In this document: piece by piece, positions 27,990 to 38,800 of the stretch
How the letters are laid out: each line of letters begins with the position of its first letter
Position numbering within the stretch: the stretch's first letter is position 1
Origin: Aradus depressus
Taxonomy: Eukaryota; Arthropoda; Insecta; Hemiptera; Aradidae
Assembly: GCA_963662175.1 (NCBI GenBank)
Contig: OY759223.1
Location: 9,092,249-9,156,248 of the forward strand
Length of the DNA stretch: 64,000 nt
Reading direction: 5' to 3'
Position numbers and translations under genes: made by a program
The notes under the pieces: generated by a model
Databases searched by the model: none
Seen by the model: only the letters and a program-made list of their open reading frames with translations
What the model was told of the DNA's origin: nothing

Positions 27990-29520
27990 AACCACTTTTT
28001 GAATTACTTATTTAAAAAAAAAAAAAAAAAAAAACTAAGATAAAATTAAACTCCAGATCTCAATTTTACCGCATCATTATATTAAAATAAGAGAAAGTTG
28101 ACTCCGCCTTGTAGTTCATAAAAATTATCGGTTTGAGAAGTTTCTACATGTTTATCAACAAAAAAATATGCGATATTGTCAGTCCATTGTAAGCACATCA
28201 ACTTTTTACTGTACAATTTGGGTACTTATTGTTACATTCTTTCGCGGACATTTTTAACTACGAGTTTCATTAGTTTACCTTTATAGAATAGTTTAAAATA
28301 TTTTCCTAAACGACAAAAGAAATGAACGAAAATATATACTGGGATATTATTATAGTAAAAATTAAATACAGGAAGTGTTTGCGCACCTTTCTATCTCAAT
28401 TCGTTGCCGAGATATGATTTTTTAAATTTTTTTTTCGAGAAAACCACGTTTTTTGCCATCAAATCCCACATTTCTCCCCTTTAAATCAACTTTTCTCAAC
28501 TTTTGACCACATTTTCGAAATCAGCGTTAAATTTATTGTGCGTTCGTTAGTGGGGACACTCACAACTAATTTAAGACGTCAAACTTAAATTTTCATCCAT
28601 AAGTTTTTAAAATATGTTAAATCAAAAAAAAAAGTCGACTTTTTGGAAAAAAACTGATTTTTAACGAAAAACCAATTCATTTCTGAATTTTGACAAAATT
28701 TTCGGATTCTATGGAAAATTTCCAACAAAAAGCTATATGCCTACATTTTTTTTCATGTAAAATGGTTCATTTGGGAACGACAATATTGTATCCATAAGAA
28801 AAATCGTTAAAAAGCATGAATTAACTAATATCGCTCCACAGTTAGTCACAGCGATTTTTTCAGATTCTTATGACGATTTTTTGGTTCGTTTGTGTCTAAA
28901 GTATCAAAAAATGAAGTCACTTTTCATTTTCAAAGTCGTGATATGGGCCGTCATGTCGAGTTCATGTGGAATTACCCTTATATAATTTACGGGGAATATA
29001 CTTATTTAATATTGATTATATAATTATATAATATATAATTATATAATATGTAATTCTGATCTCATTACTGTAAGTTATTATTTATTTTCATCATTAGTCA
29101 TTTTGTAGATAATAATGTATTTATTTATATATTGGTTTCATTGGACGGGGGGAGGGGGGGGGGGGGGGGGGGGAGCACAGTGACAAGAGTGGGGGTAAGG
29201 AAGGGAACCCAGGAGGGACAATGCACAAAATGAGCCAGTCAATTATTTTAATACAATATATCTACAGACAAAAAACATCTCAAATATCCTAAGTTTATAT
29301 AATTGTTAACAATAGTATCGCACACCTTCCAACGTAAGGACTCTCCCATCCATAACCTCTATTTCCCTCTTGCTCCTGCCTCTAAAGTCACTGAGAAGAC
29401 ATGGATGTCCTAATTGAAGTGATACACACAAGACAACAAGAACAGACTAATGCCCTATTTCACTAACAATTCCTAAACTTTAATTGGGCCATTAATGAAT
29501 TTTTAATGGATACTTAAAAA
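27990..29520. other. AT-rich region, nothing recognised
   Basis: Contains poly-A (28,013-28,034) and a poly-G run (about 29,148-29,174). No exon, RNA gene or transposon end is recognised. Confidence 0.45.
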
Positions 29521-29529
29521 TTATTTGTT

Positions 29530-30260
29530 CATCAACATCTAATGCCAGTTTTCAGGCAAGACAGTCTCCTAGCTAAGTCATCCCTGGAACGAGCACTTAA
29601 CTTAAATTGTGTTTCACCATAGCATTCCATACCTAAGGGCTTCCTTGTCAGGGGAATTTTTGATGACATGTATTGTTGCTTTCTGACGTTTGTTGAAACG
29701 ACTCTTTTAAAAATAAGCTTAAATATGAAATGAAACATTATTGCTTATAGAAATATCTTACAGCAAGTATAGATAATATATAAATAGAAACTTAATAAGC
29801 CAGTGAATTAAATTATAAAAAGTGAAAATGTATTTGGTACAACAGAAATTATAAATATAAATAAAAATAATAGAAAAATGCAAAATGTACCTTGTAAAAG
29901 AAAATAACTAATGAATAAATAAAAGATAATGTAATGTTCTTAGCACTGTTTAAAAATAAGATTCCAAAATAAATGAAAAAAACATTTCATTACTTAGGCA
30001 TAAATGATAACTAGAAAAGAGACATGTAAGATTTTAAATATTTGCAAAAACAGAAAATGTATTATATATTATAAACATTAATGTATTATATATTATAAAT
30101 AGAGAAAAAAATTAGATAAGTGCAAAACTTCATCAAATAGTACCCTAACTCTAGGATGCCCTCAGTTAGGTATGGAATGCTAAGATAAAGCACAATTTAA
30201 GTTAAGGGCTAGTTTAAAGTATGACAGCTTAGGAGATACTGTTTACATGTCTTGGGTGAC
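29530..30260. repeat. Inverted-repeat element (probable MITE), diverged arms
   Basis: The left arm (about 29,540-29,670; ATAGCATTCCATACCTAAGG, CTTAACTTAAATTGTG) matches the right arm (about 30,135-30,255; TTAGGTATGGAATGCTAAG, CACAATTTAAGTTAAG) in inverse orientation. The arms are imperfect, so the insertion is older than the palindrome at 25.2 kb. The outer ends are not clear. Confidence 0.55.
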
Positions 30261-30549
30261 TTCACTTTTTTTCTAAAAGTTGTATTAATAAATATTGTTT
30301 GTTGTAATACATTTTTGAAATTATATTTGAAATTTGTTGTGATTCATTGTTTTATTTAAGGGCTGTTAGTTTATCTACGTTTTTATGATTTGGTTTTTTA
30401 TTATTACTTATTTTAACAAGATTTTCTTTTAATTGTTTAATGTTTCTAAAATAACAAATATTTTGTAAACTATGTAGCAGTCTGCCAGTTATAATTTATA
30501 TTTTGGTTCATAACTAGACCTGACGATGGTGTAAGGCCGAAACCGGTAG

Positions 30550-30593
<44 letters not shown>

Positions 30594-30963
30594 TTAGTGG
30601 AATAGACAATATTTCAAAAATAAGTTTGTTTTATTTATTTATTTATATTTTGTCAGATATATTATATATTATTTATAATTGTTGATAAACCGGTGCTTCT
30701 CCGTTCGGAAATAGAGGATTCTATAGAATAGAAAGAAGATTCTGCTCAATTTGGCATTGCGATAATGTGACGACTGCCCTACCGATAACTGGATCTTGCA
30801 ACCAACAATACATCACTTTTGTATTACGATCGGTTTTACTGAAAAGTTCTGTTATAGTTTATAGAAAACAAGTCACGTTACCCTAACGAAAAGTTGAATA
30901 TAATTTTTTTTATGCCCTCCCACAGAACACACTGTGCAAACGGAGTGTCAATTAGTATATAGT

Positions 30964-31015
<52 letters not shown>

Positions 31016-31079
31016 CGTGTTTGCTTACGAAAACTTATCTCGAACCGTTTTAAACTTCAGATGCTAAGAGACTTAAATG

Positions 31080-31440
31080 GACGTTTAAACAGAAAGGAAT
31101 TGTGCAGTGAAGTCGACCCCAGCCGGTCATACCACTTTTTTCTGCTCTCGCCAGGAGCCGACAAACCGGCTGAACACTGAGTAGCCGGCCTCCGTCATCA
31201 GCTGCCGCAGATCCAGTCCCAGCTATGATCCAGTTCCTCTGCCCTAGTCATACAGTGGACAATCGAGAACTACATGTTCTGCAGTCTCGACGCCCATGAA
31301 CAGTTTGGGTTGTTGTTCCTCATAAAGAAAAAGAGTTTGGAGTTCAAATCTCTGTGATATCTGGGGCATCCAGTAGTCAGAATGTAGCCATGTAGAGTCG
31401 AGGCGTACTCGAACGTCCGGAAAGTATGTATACGTCGTTT
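31080..31440 (-). pseudogene. Probable LINE C-terminal fragment
   Basis: Read on the minus strand with frameshifts, it gives TTGCPRYHRDLNSKLFF followed by a segment like C-RLQN-V-DCPLY, resembling the knuckle region at the end of R1/LOA-type ORF2. It is GC-richer than its flanks. Assignment is tentative. Confidence 0.4.
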
Positions 31441-32104
31441 TATATACCTCTCTTCGTGTTCAAAAGAGAAATCTACCTACAAAAATCACAGTCTCGTTTA
31501 TGATCACGATTATAAACCGCTATACTAATATCGTCACAGTTAGACAATCCTTATTAATTTATACAACATTAAACCAAAATATAAATTAACTTATAATAAT
31601 AATTATGATTGACAGGCTGCTACAATTATATTTATATTTGCCATAATTACATGCCTAAACAAGTTTATTTTTTTATGTATGTAAAATAACCTTGTATATA
31701 TATATTGGACTTTGAATTCTAGTAATGTGTAAGGCTCACTATGATGCTGTTTGCAGCCGAATGTTTAATTATTATTAATTGTTTAAGTTAATATTCTTAC
31801 AAATATAAAAATAAAAAATAAAATGTTATAAGTGCCTTACTTCATGTTTTCGTTTTGAGTAGTATTTGAACTGTGGCTAGTTGAAGTGTTGACATTCCTG
31901 CTAAAAACTTGTGTTTTCTTACCCACTTTTGATAAATATTACTTGTCAACTTAAATGTTATTGTCCGAAAAACATTTTTGAAAAAAAAATAATAAAAAAA
32001 ATGTATTTAAAAAAACAATTACTGTTTTTTTTTGTTTTTTTTAATATAGGTACCCTTCTTCTTTCTAACCTTTTCTATGAAAACAAAATATTAAGAGAAA
32101 ATAA
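31441..32104. other. AT-rich region, nothing recognised
   Basis: No supported feature. Confidence 0.4.
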
Positions 32105-32300
32105 ATTTAAAAAAAGTCGGTGAATCCCCGGAAAATAATATGGTGTTTTGAATTTCGCCATTCTTATGAGGTTTTGAATTTCAATAGAAAAAAAATTTTA
32201 TGTCATTGTATACAATGACAATTATTGGGATTTTTGAGTTGACCCCTCCGATGTTCCCCTCCTCTTCTGCTGATTTAATGTGAAAATCAAATGAGCCGGT
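32105..32300 (-). repeat. Dispersed repeat family A, minus-strand fragment
   Basis: AAAGTCGGTGAATCCCCGG and TTGAGTTGACCCCTCCGATG match the inverted end and G-rich block of family A. Confidence 0.5.
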
Positions 32301-32639
32301 GAGGATGAGAGTGGTGTAAGTCAAAAAAATTCGAAATTGGGTTTATACAAAATTTTTGCTCTTTTATCACTACTCTAATTGTGAATTCAGTTTTACCTAT
32401 CGCCAGCATAAACACAATATCATAATCAATTTTAACAAAACCAGATTCCTGTTGAGAAAGAAAGTGGACTTTTTTGTCCATTCTATGTTCTATAACTTCC
32501 ACATTTTTTTATGGAAAAGCTTTAAAAGTTATTTTTAAATGCCAGTATTGATTTCCCCTACAAAATTTATAGGAATTATATTTTTAATTTTTTTTACTGG
32601 ATTACCAAAATAATTGTTTTCTTCCTGTTTCTATTCACC

Positions 32640-33190
32640 CTTTAGAAGATTGGACTACGAGAGCATTCTCAGGTTCATTAAGGAAACTGGGAGACTGAGC
32701 ACTTCATGAAGGGTTTGGTTCAGGTAGTATAAGTATAGTATAAATATAGGCATATAGTTAATATAATAAGGGGGAAGCCAAGCGCTTCCAGGGAAGGGAT
32801 AAAAGCACTGAGTAGTAATACACCAGCCCACCATATATATAATATTTTCTTCTTTCTGTGTCCCCTTGTTGACATCATCCATGGAGAAGGGAGCTGTGAT
32901 CCCTAACCCTAGTCTACTTGGATCAATTCTACTTTTTATGATCTAGGTCTCTTCGCTAGTTACAGCCGCCACCGGCTTCACTATCAGCTTGTGGCTAGCA
33001 CTCACCTCAGATTGTGGGACAAATAAATTGCGTTTACATACCTCAGAATATGAAGTTTCAGGAACGTAACCTTTACCAGTCTTGGTTAACTCAGCTTTGG
33101 ATTTGCATTTTAAAGCTTTAAATTCCTTTTTATATTGATTGAACACTTTAGTAACCACACTAACTGCTTCCAAGATATTTTTCTTCAAAT
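32640..33190. pseudogene. Possible LINE remnants
   Basis: At 32,646-32,699 the + strand reads RLDYESILRFIKETGRLST then stop, which resembles the C-terminus of some R1/I-type ORF2 proteins. At 32,943-33,188 the minus strand has an 81-codon Lys-rich frame (FNQYKKEFKALKCKSKAELT) that could be from an ORF1/Gag-like protein. Neither is certain, and they are in opposite orientations. Confidence 0.35.
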
Positions 33191-33221
33191 CTTTCCTTAA
33201 ATTTCGACTCTTTTCAGCAGT

Positions 33222-34180
33222 GGCGGCGAGTGGAGTCTAAAATTGGGGGGGCAAAGCCACCGGGGGGTCTGGGGGGTATCCCCAGCTGACGGGTCCTCCC
33301 CCGGAAATTTTTTTTAAAAATTGGTGCAATTTAGTGTGTTTTTAAAGCGATCTAGATACACAATTTTGTATCAGCACACTTAGTTTTATTTAGTAAAACA
33401 CCTAGTTTACCTCAAGTTACTAAAGAACTTACTCTATACAATTTTTTGTACCATATCACACAACAATATGGTTGTGTGGAAAAAGTTCAGACTTTTTGTT
33501 TTAAAACAATGTTAAGCGTCTGTTCTTCCGCCTACCGTACACTTCAACACATTTGTCTAAGTTGAGGTCCATCTTCTCAATGGCTAACATCGCACAGTCC
33601 GTCAGCCGGTCTTGAAGCATGGTGTTCCGTAAATAACTTTTTACTCTTTTCAACACACTAAAAGACCGTTCAGCAGATGCCGTGGACACTGGGACAGTCA
33701 AAAACAACTTTAGCAACTTAACAGATTTGGAAACACATTTTTATTGTGAATGTTTTCTGATTTAAATTGCTCCACTAATTTTGCTATCAGTTTGTTATCT
33801 GAAACAGGTTGTGGATCTGTGCTAGAAAACACATCAATTTCTGCTGACAGAGAGTCACTGTCAATCCCAAAAGCTTCACGAACAGCTGAGCAAGCCTCTT
33901 TTAGGTTACTAGAAATCAAGTTTTTCTTCAATGCAGCCGCTAACAGTGTTTCCATATGGTACAGTAACGTAAGCTGGTTTTTTTTCTAATCGTGACTTGA
34001 TGTTTTCATAGAGGGTGTCTAGCAGAGGATAGTAAAAAGTTCTTAAATAAAAGTGTGAAAAACCATTTAAGTGCTTCCTCAAAAAGCGGGGGGGCGACCG
34101 CCCCTGCTTCTCAGTGACATTTCTTAATAAACACAGAGCATTTTCAAGCTCATGCTCGCTCGCTTCCGCCATCTTTCATC
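33222..34180 (-). pseudogene. hAT transposase remnant (ZMYM1-like) with dimerisation domain
   Basis: On the minus strand, three pieces of one decayed transposase follow each other: 34,172-33,909 (NGFSHFYLRTFYYPLLDTLY), 33,955-33,710, and 33,716-33,501. The last contains LFLTVPVSTASAERSFSVLK and ends in the usual hAT C-terminal dimerisation segment (SAERSFS then L...S..R..M...RL). Frameshifts separate the pieces. The 3' end CAGTGGCGGCGAGTGG at 33,222 matches a common hAT terminus (CAGTGGCGG). The N-terminal half, with the zinc finger and first catalytic residues, is absent. Confidence 0.8.
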
Positions 34181-34310
34181 GTTCAGGAATGAATGCTTAT
34201 AAAATAAATATATATAGTGACTAAAAGAGAACATGTGATCCAACTGGGATGATGAAACTGTCTACAGTTCTCTTTTTTTCCCCGGAAGACGAAAACTATC
34301 CCATAGGATG

Positions 34311-34622
34311 CTAGCCTTGGAAATCAGACGTTTGATGAGTTAGGAGGTGCTGGAAGAGCAGGGATTTAAAGGAAATAAGACTAGGAGCTTGGCGAATCTG
34401 GAGAGGGAGAGAGTCCCAGAGGGAGGTAGCCTGGATAAGGAAGGAGTTGTGATAGGTTGTAGTCCTGTGGGCAGGGAGGTAAAGATCGGAGGGACGGGAT
34501 CTGGTGACTTTTTGATGGATGTGGGATTTAAATTGGAGCGTTTGGAAGATATAGGAGGGCTTTTGTGATGATAAGGTTTGGTAAAGAAAGGAGCCTAGGA
34601 AATAACTATGACGAAAGTCCAC
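34311..34622 (-). pseudogene. LINE (L2/CR1-like) C-terminal fragment, best copy
   Basis: A 103-codon minus-strand frame contains FKSHIHQKVTRSRPSDLYLP, HNSFLIQATSLWDSLPLQIR and APSLISFKSLLFQHLL, the typical end of an L2/CR1-type ORF2. It is the same family as 14,651-15,010. A 5'-truncated retro-insertion. Confidence 0.72.
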
Positions 34623-34734
34623 CAGAGTAATATAAATATTTACAAAAATAAAATATGCATATTTTCCTTTATTTAAGAATAATTCGCCGTTTTTTACGCT
34701 TTAGCGCAGTCCTACTAATAGGCAGTGAACTAAA

Positions 34735-34810
34735 GATAAAATTGCAACAGTTTCGTGTCGATACATTTATTCTATCTGGAGTTATCGTGTTCACAGACAC
34801 ACAGATTTTT
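34735..34810 (-). repeat. Dispersed repeat family A fragment, inverted
   Basis: GTTTCGTGTCGATACATT and GTTATCGTGTTCACAGACAC are family A words in minus orientation, immediately left of a plus-strand copy. Confidence 0.6.
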
Positions 34811-34819
34811 TTTTTCTTT

Positions 34820-35370
34820 ACTTCCCCAAATATACGAAGTATAGAAGAAGTTATGTAATCGATCAAAAATTCGATGCGGATTTTTCAACAGAATTTAATT
34901 TTTTCCGACTTCTTCCAGATATGAAAAAAAAAAAAAATGTCTGTTTCTGTCTGTGAACACGATTTGACTTTCGACAAAATGAATGTATCCTCATGAAACC
35001 CCATAAGGACCAGCCAAATCAGTCAAAGAGGAGGGGGGGATCGGAGGAGGGCTCAACTCAAAAACCCCAATAACTCTCGATGTAATGAATGTATCGACAT
35101 GAAATTTCATATTTCAAGTGAAAACCTAATGAAGACATAATCTGTCAAATTTCAGCGATATCGGCTGAAGGGAAGGGGGGGGGGGGTTCAGGGGAGGGGG
35201 CAGAATTAAAAATTCTAATAACTGCCGATGTAATACATTTATCGATACAAAATTTAGTACAAAGATTTAGGGGCCAACTATTGAATATTAGCCGAAAAGT
35301 GTACTGAATAATTCTTTCTGGGAAAGTATTTTGCCGGTGATTCACCGACGATTTTTTTTTTTTCATTATT
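34820..35370 (+). repeat. Dispersed repeat family A, full-length copy
   Basis: Begins TACTTCCCCAAATATACGAA and ends GGAAAGTATTTTGCCGGTGA with poly-T, giving the short terminal inverted repeat of the family. It includes two CGATGTAATGAATGTATCGA-type words and two AAATCGGY-purine blocks, so about half of the element is an internal duplication. Confidence 0.75.
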
Positions 35371-35540
35371 TGAATCAGGCCATAACTGAGAAAAAAAAAA
35401 ATCAGTCTGAAAAAGATGAAGTTTCATTGAAAAACCGCATCGAATTTTTAACTGATTACATAACTTTTCATATACTTCATATAGCTGATAGGTAAAAATA
35501 ATGTTTTATTTATCTTCTAGCTGTCGCTTTATTACAACGA

Positions 35541-35547
35541 TATAAAA
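35541..35547 (+). promoter_or_regulatory. Possible TATA box of the MBF2-repeat gene
   Basis: TATAAAA lies about 150 bp upstream of the proposed start codon. If used, the 5' UTR would include an out-of-frame ATG at 35,653. An alternative is a spliced leader exon upstream joining the acceptor ATTTTATTAG at 35,677, which would remove that ATG. The sequence does not decide between them. Confidence 0.3.
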
Positions 35548-35689
35548 CATTTTATGTAGACGATAAATAACACATTTAACACTGCATTAACTGCAAGCTG
35601 TAAAAAAAGAAAGTGACAATTGTGCATTATAATAAGGTTTGATTATCCCAATATGAAAAATAAATATATTTTATTAGTATGTCTTGACA

Positions 35690-35814
35690 ATGGATATTGT
35701 TCTGATATACATAATATTGCAACTGTGGGTTTGGAAAGGAATTTTGGCACAAGAAAGACAATGTACAGAAGGGACTCACGATTTTCACATTGGAAAAAGA
35801 GAAAAAAATGACAG
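35690..35814 (+). CDS. MBF2-repeat gene exon 1: signal peptide and domain start
   Basis: 125 nt from ATG to the donor ACAG|GTAAAA, ending in phase 2. The start has A at -3 and G at +4 (ACAATGG), a favourable context. An earlier in-frame stop (TAG at 35,675) excludes an upstream start in this exon. A minimal ATG-TCT-TGA reading frame lies just before it at 35,679. An overlapping 52-codon frame from 35,653 is longer but has no signal peptide or domain and cannot join exon 2. Joining AG to the G at 42,720 gives Arg42 and restores the MBF2 pattern KREKNDRLGYETKL across the junction; this is the main evidence for the splice. Confidence 0.82.
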
Positions 35815-38800
35815 GTAAAATTATTTTAGTTTAAAAGTTACTATGAAAATTTAGTTCATTAATTAAATGTTGGTGAAATATTTTTCTGTTGTACTTCACT
35901 GAAATGAGGTGAATCATTGGCTATGTACTTCCTCAGCACGAATTAATCAATTATATTTTCGCTTTCCCTTCCAAGCCAATCGTCCATTTGGGCTAAAACT
36001 CAATATTGGTTGTAGGAGGATTAGGGTTATAGATGCTCAACATCTACGTCATAAGCATCTAAATACTTTGGGATGGAAACAGATGCATATCCATACATAT
36101 GCACATACACACACATATATACACACATCTATACATATATATATATACACATATACAGACATACATCCATATACATATATATACATTTTTTTTTTTTTTT
36201 TTTAAGTATTATTGTTTACTTTAACATTTTTGCTTGAATTATAGCTCGTCCATTAGTTTTGTATCACTAAAAAAGTCTATAGTTCTCTGGAGTGCCTCTC
36301 GGTGGTTGCCCAGGGCTGCTGGTAGTGCTCTGGTGATGCCTCTCCTGGCCAGCTCCTCCTGATAGAGTGGACACTCCTCCAGGATGTGCCGCACCGACAG
36401 CTCCTCCTCACACACTTCACACTTCCTGGCTTGCTCTCTTCTTATCAGGTGGCCGTGGCTCAGCCGACTGTGACCCACTCGTAGCCTCATCACTGCCACT
36501 TCTTCTCGTCGGTTATCCCTGATGGACGTTTTCCATGGTTCCACCCCTTTTTTGATGTTTTTTAATTTGTTGCGGCCGTCAACTTCGTTCCACATGTTGG
36601 TCCAACCCAGTTGAACCTTACTATGTAGTATCTGTTTGAGATCCGATTTTGTAGAAATTTCATTACATTCAGCAGCTGAAGTTGAGGCTTCTTTTGCAGC
36701 AAGGTCTGCTTGTTCATTTCCTTCTATGTCTACATGTGATGGAACCAACATAAAAATGACTGACTTGCCCTCAGATAAGATATAATCTGTGTATCTAAGG
36801 ATTCTACTCACGAGAGGAATATCAGTATACAATACTATATATTATATATATATATTGGTTATATATTATATTGGTTATATATTATTTTGCTTCTAAATTA
36901 TGTGTTGATACATTAATTACATCGGCAGTTATTAGATAAATGAATAGGTCGTACGTTATTAGATTTTTTGTGTTAATCTTTCTCCGTAATTCTCCGCTTC
37001 CCTTTGGTCGATTTGACTGAAAATAAATTGGTATCGTCCTTAGAGGGCTTTACATTCACAAGTGGAATTTCTTCTGGATACATTAATGCTATCGGAAGTT
37101 ATCGTGTTCACAGACAGACTTTTATTTCATTTTTGGAATCAAGAGGTCGGGAAACATGAAATTCCGTTGAAAACTCCGAATCGAATATTGACAAATTAAT
37201 TACATACTTTGTTTAGCTGGGGGAAGTAAAAAAACAAACAAAAAACAAAATTTCACATTTTTCATGATATAATAACTTAAGATATTATAGGTTCCCTATT
37301 CATATATTTACAATATATAATAATAATAGATTTACAGCAACATGCCTAGAAACAAAGTACCTGTAAGCCTAAGATACAATAATATAACGGCCGACCTCAA
37401 AACTGTACCCCTAGAAGAAGAGGAACATTCATCTCCTTGGCTCGCCCGCAAACCAAAGTGCCGCTTGGAGCTCACCACGAGACGTAAAGACAGCACGGAC
37501 CCAGCCGAGTACAAGCAAATGTTCTATCATATACTAAGCCCGTTCACTGACCCGCTCGTTATATATACAGACGGATCAAAAAAAGAAGACGCTGTAGAAT
37601 ACGCCTTTGTTGTTGGGTATCGGGAGGTCTCCAACAGGATAGATGGACGGTCTTCTATCCTCTCAGCGGAGTTGCTGGCACTCTCCGCAGCACTCAACTA
37701 CTTACTTTACTTTACTTTCCCTGGCGCTACGGTCCTTGTAGAACCTGGGCCTCCGCAACAATCTTCCGCCATTCTACTCTATCCTCGGCCTCCCGTCTCC
37801 ATCTTCTCACACCAATCGTTCTGAGGTAGTCCTCCACGTCCTCCAGCCAACGTAAGCGGGGTCTACCTCTTCTTCTTTGTCCTCCCGGGTGTCCCTCCAG
37901 TATCCTCCTCGGCAATCTGTCTGGTTGCATCCTCTGTAAATGCCCCAGCCATCGGAGCCGTCCCTGCTTCACTAATGCCACCAGGTCGGTCCGGGCTCTT
38001 GTACAGGTCCCTCAGCTCCCCATTGGTCCGTATCCTCACGTATCAGCACTCAACTACGCCATGGATAAAAAAGAAACGACAATATTAGTATGCAGACTCA
38101 TTAGGAGCATTGAAATCGCTAGAACAAATGTACCCTACCCACCCAGTAGCCAGGAAGATTATCCAGCACAACACTATGCTCAGAGAAGTTGGGAAAGATG
38201 TCCAGTTCATATGGATTCCCAGCCATATCAATATCCTAGGAAATGAGCTGGCAGATAAAGCGGCGAGACGGGCCCTAACATTGCAGGAGATGAGACCGTC
38301 TTTTCTAACGAAAAGGGAGATGTCTCGACCACACAGGATCAAAATTCAAGAGAGCTGGCAACAAATGTGGAACGAGATCCAGGATAACAAGTTAAAGTAC
38401 ATCAAACCAACAGTCCCCCCTGGTCCTCTTCAGAAGTAAGCGAATTGAGGAAGTGGTAATAACAAGACTACGGATAGGCCACAGCAGGCTCACACATGGC
38501 CACCTTATCACCAAAGACAAGCCACCTCAGTGCAACACCTGCAACAGCCCCCTCAGTGCAACACCTGCAACAGCCCCCTCAGTGCAACACCTGCAACAGC
38601 CCCCTCACTATCAAACATATCTTTGAAGACTGCAACATCTACACAGGTTGGGCATACCTAGGTTCCTCACGCAATGTCTCGGCGATGACGAACAGCATAT
38701 CAAAAACAAAAAAAACATTAAAATACTGAGTAGATACAGTCCCGAGACAAACAATATTATCAATCTAAAGTGAATATGTAGGTGTAATGACCAAGAAGTG

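Larger units (their letters stand above)
37342..38690 (+). pseudogene. I/R1-type LINE RNase H region, broken and interrupted
   Basis: The plus strand encodes the RNase H start (VIYTDGSK, then SSILSAELLALSAALNY). It is interrupted by a 342-bp insertion at 37,702-38,043, resumes with NYAMDKK, then after a frameshift near 38,090 continues YADSLGALKSL-like and FIWIPSHINILGNELADKAA. A second break follows near 38,435, then a zinc-knuckle region that has been triplicated (CNTCNSPL). Asp, Glu, Asp and His/Asp of RNase H can all be found, but in different frames. The element is dead. Confidence 0.82.

Noticed and set aside
35653..35811. 52-codon frame MKNKYILLVCLDNG... as a small protein or the real first exon
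   Set aside because: It ends before the donor and cannot join exon 2 in phase. The overlapping frame from 35,690 supplies a signal peptide and the missing start of the MBF2 domain.
38061..38439. Plus-strand frames of 61-109 codons as host genes
   Set aside because: They are frame-shifted pieces of the LINE RNase H domain (WIPSH..I.GNELAD).
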